Shown: positions 6,873 through 13,778 of the stretch, piece after piece
Position numbering within the stretch: position 1 is the first letter of the stretch
How the letters are laid out: the number at the start of each line of letters is the position of its first letter
Source of the DNA: Thermoplasmata archaeon
GTDB lineage: Archaea; Thermoplasmatota; Thermoplasmata; Thermoplasmatales; Thermoplasmataceae
DNA length: 17,255 bases
Direction: 5' to 3'
Assembly: GCA_021827885.1 (NCBI GenBank)
Contig: JAKAUD010000063.1
Location: forward strand, 1 to 17,255
Program-made: the position numbers and the translations under genes
The notes under the pieces: model-generated
What the model was told of the DNA's origin: nothing
What the model saw: only the letters and a program-made list of their open reading frames with translations
Database searches by the model: none

Positions 6873-7630
6873 ATTTCAATTTTAATATCCTTATATTTCA
6901 GTTTTAGCTTACTTATTGTGCCGTAAAGATAGTTCATTCGGAATTCTGATAGTATTACGACAGCATTAACGCCTCTTATGGCCGATTCAAAAGAAGCCTC
7001 CATTGCAGAATACTCGATTGGTTCAAATCCACTTAACCCTGTAAATATTGTCCTGGCAGTCTCCCCTATGATCCCAATGGTGATCTTTCCTGTAGCACTT
7101 AATTTATCCTTAATCGAAGCTCGTATTTCATCAATATTTTTCAATCTATCCTCGGTTATATACAGTACAGTGACCCTTCCGGGCTTAATCCTGATTATTC
7201 CCTCCAGATTCGAAACCATCAATGTTTCCCCGACGCCTGCATCCATTGTCGCAATAGCATTTGCATCGTCTGATTTGCCGGGTATTGCGTGAAGGTAGCC
7301 ATCCTTCATTATCAGAGAAACGATATCGCCCCTGAAGACTTTCCCATCAGATATTGTTTCCCATTTCGATCCTGAATACAATTCATCGATATCACTCATC
7401 AGAAAGTCCTTTACCCATGCAAGATTCTTATGCATGAATTCGACCCCGTTTTTTGTTATTTCCAGATTTTCTGTTATCAGTCCTCTTTTAATAAAATCCT
7501 GAACATAGTACCTGATCCCCTGTATTGTTGTAGAAAGTTCCCGTGATATGGCTGCAATGCTCTTTTCTCCGTGGCTGATTTTTAAAAGAACTGCGATTTC
7601 CTTTAAATTTATATCCTTTGTTTTTGGCAT
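6860..7630 (-). CDS. Winged-helix transcriptional regulator, archaeal type
   Basis: A 256-residue cytoplasmic protein. Residues 8-70 form a winged helix-turn-helix: INLKEIAVLLKISHGEKSIA, then AISRELSTTIQGIRYYVQDF as helix-turn-recognition helix, then RGLIT and a wing. The remainder is a two-part alpha/beta region. Residues 85-175 (SDGKVFRGDIVSLI ... GIIRIKPGRVTVLYI) may be a small beta-barrel or sensor domain. Residues 180-256 (GKITIGIIGETARTIF ... VNAVVILSEF) look like a Rossmann-like segment. I do not recognise an exact family or ligand. It is divergent from pckG with a shared 173-bp promoter region, so pckG is an obvious target to test, along with autoregulation. Confidence 0.78.
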   Translation of the reverse strand: MPKTKDINLKEIAVLLKISHGEKSIAAISRELSTTIQGIRYYVQDFIKRGLITENLEITKNGVEFMHKNLAWVKDFLMSDIDELYSGSKWETISDGKVFRGDIVSLIMKDGYLHAIPGKSDDANAIATMDAGVGETLMVSNLEGIIRIKPGRVTVLYITEDRLKNIDEIRASIKDKLSATGKITIGIIGETARTIFTGLSGFEPIEYSAMEASFESAIRGVNAVVILSEFRMNYLYGTISKLKLKYKDIKIEIASL

Positions 7631-7660
7631 ATGGTCTTGTTGGCAATATCCGATCTACTA

Positions 7661-7670
7661 TTTAAATTTA
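7661..7670 (-). promoter_or_regulatory. Putative TATA box of the HTH regulator gene
   Basis: Minus-strand TAAATTTAAA, 31-40 bases before the ATG at 7630. This implies a leader of about 10 nt, typical for archaeal near-leaderless genes. Confidence 0.45.
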
Positions 7671-7763
7671 GCATACACGACCACTATAATTTCTTCTTTT
7701 AGATATAAAGATAGATTGGAAAATGTGATAATGCCCAAATTCGCACATTATTCACAGAATATC

Positions 7764-7770
7764 TATATAT
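7764..7770 (+). promoter_or_regulatory. Putative TATA box of pckG-lipB
   Basis: TATATAT 34-40 bases before the pckG ATG at 7804. The expected start near 7793 gives a leader of about 10 nt that includes GAAGGA directly against the ATG, too close to act as a normal Shine-Dalgarno. The first gene is therefore probably translated from a near-leaderless mRNA. Confidence 0.5.
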
Positions 7771-7803
7771 CATGAATAATTTTCAATTAAGAAGTGTGAA
7801 GGA

Positions 7804-9675
7804 ATGCTTAGTTTTAAAGATGCAAATATTTCCGAAGATTTACTCGAGAAAATGGTATCTGATGTGTCCATGGATAAGTCTATTAAATCCATAGCTAGAA
7901 TAAATGCAGAATTAGGGCAGCGAATTACATCATATATAGCAGATTTTATGGTGATTACCGGCGCCTCGACATTCGAGTTTGTTCTCGGTGATGATTCCCA
8001 GCTGAAAAAACTGGAGGAACTTTTGATATCAGAAAACCTCCTGATACGCTTGAATTCTGATCACTATGAAAATTCTTTCCTTCACAGAAGTTCCCCTCTC
8101 GATGTTGCAAGAAGCGAGAAGGATACGTACATATGCACTACGGGTGGCCCTGAGGAAGTTGGCCCAACAAATAACTGGATGGATTCAAGAAAAGCCCTTG
8201 AAAAGGTTTTAAAATTGTACAGGGGATGCATGAAGGGCAAGAAACTTTACATTGTTCCCTATTGGCTGGGACCTATAGGATCGCCATATGGTGAGGGCGG
8301 AATTGAACTAACCGACAGCCCGTATGTTGTGCTTAATCTTGCCATAATAACAAGGACTGGACATTCGTCAATCGCCGAAATTGGAAAGAGCGGCAGATGT
8401 GTCATAGGCTTGCACGCCACGGGGAACCTGAACCCAGATGATCGATTTATTATGCACTTTCCCCATGAAAACAATGGAGATGGCATGATAGCCAGCATAA
8501 ATACCAATTATGGAGGAAATGCACTATTAAGCAAAAAATGCCACGCCTTGAGAATTGCCTCTTTTGAATCAAGGTCCAGAGGATGGCTCGCAGAACACAT
8601 GATGCTAATAGGGGTGAAATCACCTGATGGCCAGACAACATACATAACAGGTGCTTTCCCGAGTTCGAGCGGAAAGACGAATCTTGCCATGCTTGAACCA
8701 CCGACAGAATACAAGGAAAAGGGATGGAGCACTTTTTTGGTCAGTGATGATATTACATGGTTAAATGCAGATAACGGAAAGCTGCACGGAATCAACCCAG
8801 AGTATGGATTTTTTGGCGTAATCCCCCATACAAGCGAGCACACGAATCCTAATGCGATACATTCAATCCGGAAAAATACCATATTTACCAATGTCGGTAT
8901 TGACCGGAATCTCGTTCCATTTTGGGAAGGGAAATGTGACCCTCCTGAGGGGCTGATCGATTGGCAGGGAAGGGAATGGGATGGCAAGAGTCCAGTGGCA
9001 CACCCAAACTCCAGATTTACCACCCCGATTAAACAGTACCCCAGATTGTCTGAAGATTATGAGAACCCAAGAGGTGCCCCAGTTTCTGCTTTCCTCTATG
9101 GTGGAAGAAGGAGCGATCTTCTCCCCCTCATATACCAGTCGTTTGACTGGGAGGATGGCGTTCTGGTTGGTGCTATGCAGAGAGTTGAAACCACTGCAGC
9201 ATCGACCGGGAAAGTTGGTGTGCTCAGGAATGATCCAATGGCAATGCGGCCATTCATGGCCTATAATATGGCAGATTATTTCAACTACCATCTTTCGTTC
9301 AAGGAAAAGGTTCCTAACCTTCCAAAAGTGTTCAATGTCAACTGGTTCAGGAAGGATCAGAATGGAAGGTTCATTTGGCCGGGCTACACATACAATATGC
9401 ATGTTGTAGAGTGGGTGATAGATAGAGTCAAGAATAGGATTACGAAGGTTAAAAAAACGCCTATTGGATATGTGCCGGATCTCTCTGAATTCAACTATGG
9501 AAAAGAGATTGACAGGGAAAAAGTTGAGAGTATCCTTGAGGTGGACTCACGCGGGTTCCTGGCAGAACTTGACAGCGTGAAACCATTCTTTGAATCGTTT
9601 GGCGAGAGATTTCCTGAGAAACTTTGGGAAAGGTTCTATAACCTTAGAGAAAGGCTTGAATCCGACCTTAAATGA
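7804..9675 (+). CDS. pckG: Phosphoenolpyruvate carboxykinase (GTP type)
   Basis: Converts oxaloacetate + GTP to phosphoenolpyruvate + GDP + CO2, the entry to gluconeogenesis, or runs in reverse in some archaea. At 623 residues it has full GTP-PEPCK length. Visible motifs are YGGNALLSKKCHALRIAS (oxaloacetate/Mn2+ site Lys), WLAEHMMLIGV (Mn2+ His), the P-loop GAFPSSSGKTNLAM (283-296), VSDDITWL (metal Asp), NSRFTTP (substrate Arg), FLYGGRR and NWFRKDQNGRFIWPG (guanine-binding region). The P-loop reads FPSSSGKTN where characterised enzymes have FPSACGKTN, so the hyper-reactive Cys is Ser289 here. Its stop overlaps lipB (ATGA, 9672-9675). A helix-turn-helix regulator is encoded divergently upstream. 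Confidence 0.95.
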   Translation: MLSFKDANISEDLLEKMVSDVSMDKSIKSIARINAELGQRITSYIADFMVITGASTFEFVLGDDSQLKKLEELLISENLLIRLNSDHYENSFLHRSSPLDVARSEKDTYICTTGGPEEVGPTNNWMDSRKALEKVLKLYRGCMKGKKLYIVPYWLGPIGSPYGEGGIELTDSPYVVLNLAIITRTGHSSIAEIGKSGRCVIGLHATGNLNPDDRFIMHFPHENNGDGMIASINTNYGGNALLSKKCHALRIASFESRSRGWLAEHMMLIGVKSPDGQTTYITGAFPSSSGKTNLAMLEPPTEYKEKGWSTFLVSDDITWLNADNGKLHGINPEYGFFGVIPHTSEHTNPNAIHSIRKNTIFTNVGIDRNLVPFWEGKCDPPEGLIDWQGREWDGKSPVAHPNSRFTTPIKQYPRLSEDYENPRGAPVSAFLYGGRRSDLLPLIYQSFDWEDGVLVGAMQRVETTAASTGKVGVLRNDPMAMRPFMAYNMADYFNYHLSFKEKVPNLPKVFNVNWFRKDQNGRFIWPGYTYNMHVVEWVIDRVKNRITKVKKTPIGYVPDLSEFNYGKEIDREKVESILEVDSRGFLAELDSVKPFFESFGERFPEKLWERFYNLRERLESDLK

Positions 9676-10358
9676 GCAGTTTTTTCTCGATAAGCGGCCA
9701 ATTGGACTATAACGAGGTCCTGCTGATCCAGAGGAGACTCAATGAACTGGTAAATAGTGGCAAGCTGTCAGGGGCTATCCTCATTCTTGAGCATAATGAG
9801 GTTTACACCTGTGGGATACATAAAGATATGGCCAATATCTCCCCAGAACATGATATTATAATGGTTGAAAGAGGAGGTGGGATTACATACCACTGCCCTG
9901 GACAGATTGTAATTTATTTCTTCGTGGATATGAAGGAATTGCACCTGAATGCCAGGCTCCTGATCGAATTGATCCACGCTTCGATTATTCAAATGCTGAA
10001 TGAAATGGGAATAGAAGCAAGGAGCATGCTCGGCAATGAAACCGGGATATGGGTCATGGATAGGAAGATTTGCTCTACCGGTTTGGCTATCAAGGGAAAC
10101 TCCACCCTTCATGGAACAGCCCTCAACTACTCAAACGCCCTGGATGGTTTCAGACTGATAAACCCCTGTGGATTTGACCCTGCCGTGATGACATCCTGCA
10201 GGAAGGAATCTAGAAATGAAATATTGCCGATTGAAGCCGCAAAGGCCATTCTTGGGGAAAAATTATGCAGGGCACTCAATATAGATTTTCAAAATAAAAA
10301 AAGTTGGGAAGAAACTAAAAATTTTGTTAATGGGCAATTGTCTGAGATTGCTCCCTGA
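9672..10358 (+). CDS. lipB: LipB-type lipoyl/octanoyl transferase
   Basis: A 228-residue member of the LipB branch of the biotin/lipoate protein ligase fold. It transfers octanoyl or lipoyl groups from acyl carrier to lipoyl domains of 2-oxoacid dehydrogenases or glycine cleavage H protein. Motifs are RGGGITYHCPGQ (67-78, canonical RGG..TYHGPGQ with G to C), the catalytic Lys132 in KICSTGLAIKG, TLHGTALN, and Cys166 in INPCG, the thioester nucleophile. These distinguish LipB from LplA. It overlaps pckG by 4 bases and is probably co-transcribed. Archaea lack bacterial fatty-acid synthesis, so the acyl donor is unclear. Its 3' end overlaps the opposing aldehyde dehydrogenase by 32 bp. Confidence 0.9.
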   Translation: MSSFFSISGQLDYNEVLLIQRRLNELVNSGKLSGAILILEHNEVYTCGIHKDMANISPEHDIIMVERGGGITYHCPGQIVIYFFVDMKELHLNARLLIELIHASIIQMLNEMGIEARSMLGNETGIWVMDRKICSTGLAIKGNSTLHGTALNYSNALDGFRLINPCGFDPAVMTSCRKESRNEILPIEAAKAILGEKLCRALNIDFQNKKSWEETKNFVNGQLSEIAP

Positions 10359-11877
10359 GAAATTGCTGAAGATAATAGAATGAGCCTGTTCCCTTTCCGC
10401 TGATCCCACTCAGTTTCCATCCCACGAAGGGTTGCGAACCAACCATTGCCCCGGTCGATCCTCCTCTCTCCCTGTTTGCGTATAGCACTCCAACATCTGC
10501 ATTATTGAAATAGTACTCTATTTCTTCAGCATCTTCAGTAAAAATTCCACCCGTAAGTCCATAATCCGATCTATTGACCTTATCTACAGCTTCCTCTAGA
10601 GATTTCACCTTTTTCACGGCCAGCACAGGCAGGAATAATTCATTCTTTATGACATACGAGTCGTCATCCGGATCCTGAACAATGGTTGGTTCGACATAGA
10701 ACCCTTCCTTTTGAATTACATTGCCTCCGATAACAACCTTTGACTCCTTCCTGATTATTTCCATGGAGTTGCTGTATTTTTCAAGTGCCTCCTTATTGAT
10801 TACCGGTCCCAAGTAAACATCTTTTACTCTCGGGTCACCCGGAATCGTAGTTTTTAGCATTCCTAATAACTTTTCCATGAAGGTATCATATATGCCGCTC
10901 TGAACATACGCAATTGAACAGGCGCTGCACTTCTGGCCTGAATACCCAAAAGCTGCCCTGAATACCCCATTAACTGCCTTCTGGACGTTCGATTTGTCTG
11001 TTACTATTATTGCATCCTTTCCACCCATCTCAGTAATAACTATCTTAGGATGCTCTGCGTTTGCTTTATGGTATATGTCCATCCCTGCATCCCTTGATCC
11101 CGTGAAAAGGACCCCGGAAACATTGCTGTTTGATACGATATAAGGCCCGATTTCACTGCCCTTTCCGGAAACATACGCAAGAACTTCCTTCGGTACCCCT
11201 GATTCATAAAGAATGTTTGCAAATATGTGCGAAGAGATTAATAAATTGCTTGAAGGCTTAAAAATTACGGAATTTCCGGTGATTAAGGGCCCGCACACCA
11301 TTCCTACTGTAATTGCAAAGAAATTAAAAGGTGCGATAACCGCAAAGACTCCATAAGGCTTCATCACGCTCTGGCTTTCCTCGTTATCATAGCCTTTCCC
11401 TGTGAATCTTACAAAGCCCTGATTCTCAATGATGTTTAATGAATAATACCTGAGAAAATCAATGGCTTCATCAAGATCTGCTACCGCCTCAGATCTGGTC
11501 TTTCCATTTTCATAAGCAAGAATTGCTGAGATTTCAAATTTTCTCCTGCTCATTTCATCAGCAGCCTTCATGAATATCTGGGATCTCTTTACATACCCAA
11601 TTGAATACCACTTGCGGTACGATTGCTTGAGCATTGTTAATGCGATATTTACCGAGGAAGTTGTTCCTGCCTGAAACGTTCCTATAACCTTTCCGTCTAT
11701 AGGACTTATCTCACGTATTTTTCCTTCTTCCCTTATCTCCCTCCCAACGATATTGAGATATTCCTTTCCAAGATATTTTTGCGCTGATTTAAGGGCCTCT
11801 TCATAAAGCCTGTGGAATTCTTCCGCTTTGCCTCCCCTGCTCATTCTTACGAACGTTGATTCATTTTCAAATCCCAT
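10327..11877 (-). CDS. Aldehyde dehydrogenase, P5C dehydrogenase (RocA/PruA)-like
   Basis: A 516-residue NAD(P)-dependent aldehyde dehydrogenase. Its length and sequence fit 1-pyrroline-5-carboxylate (glutamate semialdehyde) dehydrogenase, which oxidises the semialdehyde to glutamate in proline catabolism. Evidence: N-terminal FENE, YLGKEY, the AEAIDF-like DEAIDFLRYYS, APFNFFAI (oxyanion Asn185), FTGSRDAG (258-), EMGGKDA with Glu283, the nucleophile Cys317 in GYSGQKCSA, and a C-terminus VGSQPFVGWKLSGISGKGTG. A second Cys (320) sits three residues after the nucleophile. Alternatives are glyceraldehyde or other aldehyde dehydrogenases of the same superfamily. ATG 11877 gives the FENE start typical of RocA; ATG at 11844 would cut it. 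Single gene, opposite to lipB. Confidence 0.85.
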   Translation of the reverse strand: MGFENESTFVRMSRGGKAEEFHRLYEEALKSAQKYLGKEYLNIVGREIREEGKIREISPIDGKVIGTFQAGTTSSVNIALTMLKQSYRKWYSIGYVKRSQIFMKAADEMSRRKFEISAILAYENGKTRSEAVADLDEAIDFLRYYSLNIIENQGFVRFTGKGYDNEESQSVMKPYGVFAVIAPFNFFAITVGMVCGPLITGNSVIFKPSSNLLISSHIFANILYESGVPKEVLAYVSGKGSEIGPYIVSNSNVSGVLFTGSRDAGMDIYHKANAEHPKIVITEMGGKDAIIVTDKSNVQKAVNGVFRAAFGYSGQKCSACSIAYVQSGIYDTFMEKLLGMLKTTIPGDPRVKDVYLGPVINKEALEKYSNSMEIIRKESKVVIGGNVIQKEGFYVEPTIVQDPDDDSYVIKNELFLPVLAVKKVKSLEEAVDKVNRSDYGLTGGIFTEDAEEIEYYFNNADVGVLYANRERGGSTGAMVGSQPFVGWKLSGISGKGTGSFYYLQQFLREQSQTIAH

Positions 11878-12130
11878 ACGTTGAGATGTTAATTTCTTAG
11901 AATAAGCTTTCTCCTAATCTGAAGATATCAAAGTCGTTTCCACTAAGCCCAATGGGTAACTCCCGCACAATTATGTCAAATAACCCGGGGGAACTTCCTC
12001 CTCAATAATCAGGTTATCAATTCTGTTCACACTTTTAGCTTCACATTTAGAAGTCATCGTATGCCTTATGCCTAAATTTCGTAGGTATGGCACATTATCC
12101 CCCTCCCTTTCACAAACGCTTCGCTGACAT

Positions 12131-12155
12131 CCTCTCCATCGCAAGCGACTGGAGG
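12131..12155. repeat. Imperfect palindrome in the 3' flank of the TnpB remnant
   Basis: CCT-ct-CCA-TCGC-aa-GCGA-c-TGG-AGG: ten base pairs with a 2-nt internal loop, one bulge and a tight loop. It lies just downstream of the tnpB remnant stop (minus strand). IS200/IS605 elements carry subterminal imperfect palindromes near their ends, and the 3' end of tnpB overlaps the guide (omega) RNA, so a right-end remnant is the natural reading. Confidence 0.4.
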
Positions 12156-12163
12156 TTCCTGCT

Positions 12164-12322
12164 TCATAGAGTGGCAACTCGTAGACCTCCTTTTAAGAGT
12201 TCCGCCGCTGTAGCACTTTCCACAGGCGTGAATTCGGGAATGCCCTTCCCTACCTTTATCAATCCGATTTTGGTTGTAATTGCTTTTGATATTAAGTTCT
12301 AAACCGCATTGACCTTTTCACG
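12164..12322 (-). pseudogene. Decayed TnpB (IS200/IS605 family) C-terminal remnant
   Basis: Read on the minus strand, codons from 12322 down give REKVNAV-stop, resembling the DRDVNAA of the TnpB RuvC/zinc-finger end. A 44-codon open stretch (12298-12167) follows, containing AITTKIGLIKVGKGIPEFTP, then VESATAAELLKGG, and ending at TGA (12164-12166). The KIG..KGxPEFTPVE segment is typical of the tails of archaeal TnpB proteins. An in-frame TAG (12299-12301), a stop further upstream (12332-12334), a lost zinc-finger Cys pair and an apparent frame change into LYEAGTSS just at the end show it is dead. The rest of the element has been lost or is unrecognisable. Confidence 0.6.
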
Positions 12323-12723
12323 TATCAGGATTCAAATTGTGGATCTGAACCCATGTCTTAAAGTCCCATTTCCGAAATATGCATCATGGTATTGTGTTCT
12401 TCAGTTTTCAGGTAAAGAACGCTTGCTTGCATGGTTCTCATCATTCCCTCTAAGCCCTATTTCATCTTTCTAAGACCTATATATAATCGGCTGGGTGGAG
12501 CAGGATGCCACTATTCCCTCACAGGTATAGCTTCGGTTTCAATATTATTGTTGCCAACAATATTTATTTAATGAAAATGTAATTAATAGATATCCCGTTA
12601 AAAATTTTAATTGTGGCTGTTTTTATTAATGCAATTTCTGGTGTAAAACACCAATAATATATAGTGCGAAATTGGCCATGCAAATCCATCAGATCAAAAC
12701 GTATAATAAGTATGTATGCTATT

Positions 12724-12763
12724 CTATATCGTGGCATCAGTCTTTTGACTCATGCAAAGGTGA
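12724..12763 (+). promoter_or_regulatory. Putative promoter and ribosome-binding site of the actin-like gene
   Basis: CTATAT (12724-12729) is a possible TATA box, with transcription expected near 12750. AGGTGA (12758-12763) is a well-placed Shine-Dalgarno, 6 nt before the ATG at 12770. Another TATA-like run AATAATATATAG (12653-12664) would give a longer leader. The copies of CATGCAAA and CATCAG here are described under findings. Confidence 0.4.
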
Positions 12764-12769
12764 AAAGTA

Positions 12770-13756
12770 ATGGCATCAGAAATTATAGGTATTGACTTGG
12801 GTTATGGTGACACAAAAGTTGTGTCCAATAATAGTGAAAAGATAAAGTTTCCATCAAGATGGTCCCCTTATATGGTTGAGCAATGGGGTATTGGAGGATC
12901 TATGACGGTTTTGAGAGTTAACGGCGGAGAATCTTTTATTTTTGGAGAAGATGCTGCTGGCTCAAACATAAGAGAACCTCTTGGGGACGGCAGGTTGGCT
13001 CATGATGACTCCCTTCCACTAATAGGAGCTTCAATCTGGCTGGCAGGCGTTGGCAGAAATGGGGAACCAACTGATGTGGTAATAGGAAGTGGAACCCCAC
13101 TGGGAAGATTTAACCAGGAGCTGCTAGCCTCAAAGGAGTATCTGGAAGGAAAGGTCCTGAAGCTCGAATCTTCTGCCGGAGAGGTTAGAATGGTAACCAT
13201 TAAGAGAATGATAATGAGGCCGCAGGGTGTTGGTGCAGCATTATACCTGCTATCCAAGGGAATGATTGAACAGCAGCCTGGTTTCGGCGTTGTTGTCGAT
13301 ATCGGTTCCAGAACAACAGATGTCCTCACAATCAACCTGAAGAATATGGAGCCGGTAGTGGAACTTTGCTTTAGTATAGAAAGTGGAATAGGAGATGCGG
13401 TATCCCAATTGGGAAGATTGATCGCCAAGGAAACAGGTTTCGTCATACCGACCGATATTGCAAGGGAAGCCCTTTCAAGGCCTGTGACATTCAAGCAGAA
13501 GAGATTTGGTGGACCACAGATATCTGAGCCAATCCTTAACCAGCTGTCTTCCAGGATTCTTGACAGCCTGAGGGCAAATCTCAGGGGTGATTTGGATAGG
13601 CTGGTTGCACTCATTCCGGTTGGAGGAGGAGCTTCTCTTATAGGTGACAAACTTGAAGAACTCGCTCCGGGTTTCCTTATAAAGATCGCGGACGATGATG
13701 TGCAGTATGCAAACTGCCTTGGATATAGGGATGCAGCCCAAAGATCGGAGAGCTAG
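12770..13756 (+). CDS. Archaeal actin-like ATPase, Ta0583/ParM-type
   Basis: A 328-residue filament-forming-family ATPase very similar along its whole length to Thermoplasma acidophilum Ta0583, a structurally known actin homologue close to bacterial ParM. Actin-fold motifs are phosphate-1 DLGYGDTK (9-16), phosphate-2 DIGSRTTDVLT (178-188) and the adenosine motif PVGGGASLIGDKL (284-296). Other shared blocks are FPSRW, WGIGG, GDGRLA, VIGSGTPLG, IMRPQGVGAALYLL and the C-terminal GYRDAA. No membrane helix or signal. ATG start with AGGTGA 6 nt upstream. The next gene, a coiled-coil protein, begins 19 bases after the stop and is probably co-transcribed. The function in the cell (partition, shape or transport) is not known from sequence. 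Confidence 0.93.
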   Translation: MASEIIGIDLGYGDTKVVSNNSEKIKFPSRWSPYMVEQWGIGGSMTVLRVNGGESFIFGEDAAGSNIREPLGDGRLAHDDSLPLIGASIWLAGVGRNGEPTDVVIGSGTPLGRFNQELLASKEYLEGKVLKLESSAGEVRMVTIKRMIMRPQGVGAALYLLSKGMIEQQPGFGVVVDIGSRTTDVLTINLKNMEPVVELCFSIESGIGDAVSQLGRLIAKETGFVIPTDIAREALSRPVTFKQKRFGGPQISEPILNQLSSRILDSLRANLRGDLDRLVALIPVGGGASLIGDKLEELAPGFLIKIADDDVQYANCLGYRDAAQRSES

Positions 13757-13762
13757 AACCAG

Positions 13763-13778
13763 AAAGGAGATAATCTTG
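13763..13778 (+). promoter_or_regulatory. Ribosome-binding site deciding a TTG start
   Basis: AAAGGAGA (13763-13770) lies about 6 nt before TTG 13776-13778. This strong site supports the TTG over the in-frame ATG at 13695, which would force a 62-bp overlap with the actin-like gene. GTG at 13785 is a second possibility. Confidence 0.6.

Larger units (their letters stand above)
11878..12769. other. 890-bp region without intact genes
   Basis: It contains the decayed TnpB tail (12164-12322, minus) with a downstream imperfect palindrome at 12131-12155. It also has a TATA-like CTATATATAAT near 12477-12487, a hairpin with U-rich tail at 12546-12570, a small hairpin GGTGT-AAA-ACACC (12641-12653), and the upstream region of the actin-like gene. 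The short open frames at 11971-12177 (-) and 12087-12302 (+) have no usable start signals; the minus one reads as the frameshifted end of the TnpB remnant. Confidence 0.6.

Noticed and set aside
8508..9402. Two long minus-strand open frames of about 170-180 codons
   Set aside because: Both are antisense to pckG, whose plus-strand frame is conserved throughout.
11971..12177. 68-codon minus-strand open frame as a gene
   Set aside because: It begins with TTG inside the TnpB remnant; its first residues (LYEAGTSS) look like a frame-shifted continuation of that tail, and the remainder is unlike any protein I know.
12087..12302. 71-codon plus-strand open frame
   Set aside because: It lies opposite the TnpB remnant, has no ribosome-binding site, and its composition does not resemble a protein.
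13000..13650. 216-codon minus-strand open frame
   Set aside because: It is antisense to the actin-like gene, whose plus-strand translation has all family motifs.
13695..13775. ATG 13695 as start of the coiled-coil gene
   Set aside because: It would overlap the actin-like gene by 62 bp with no ribosome-binding site, while TTG 13776 has AAAGGAGA ideally placed.
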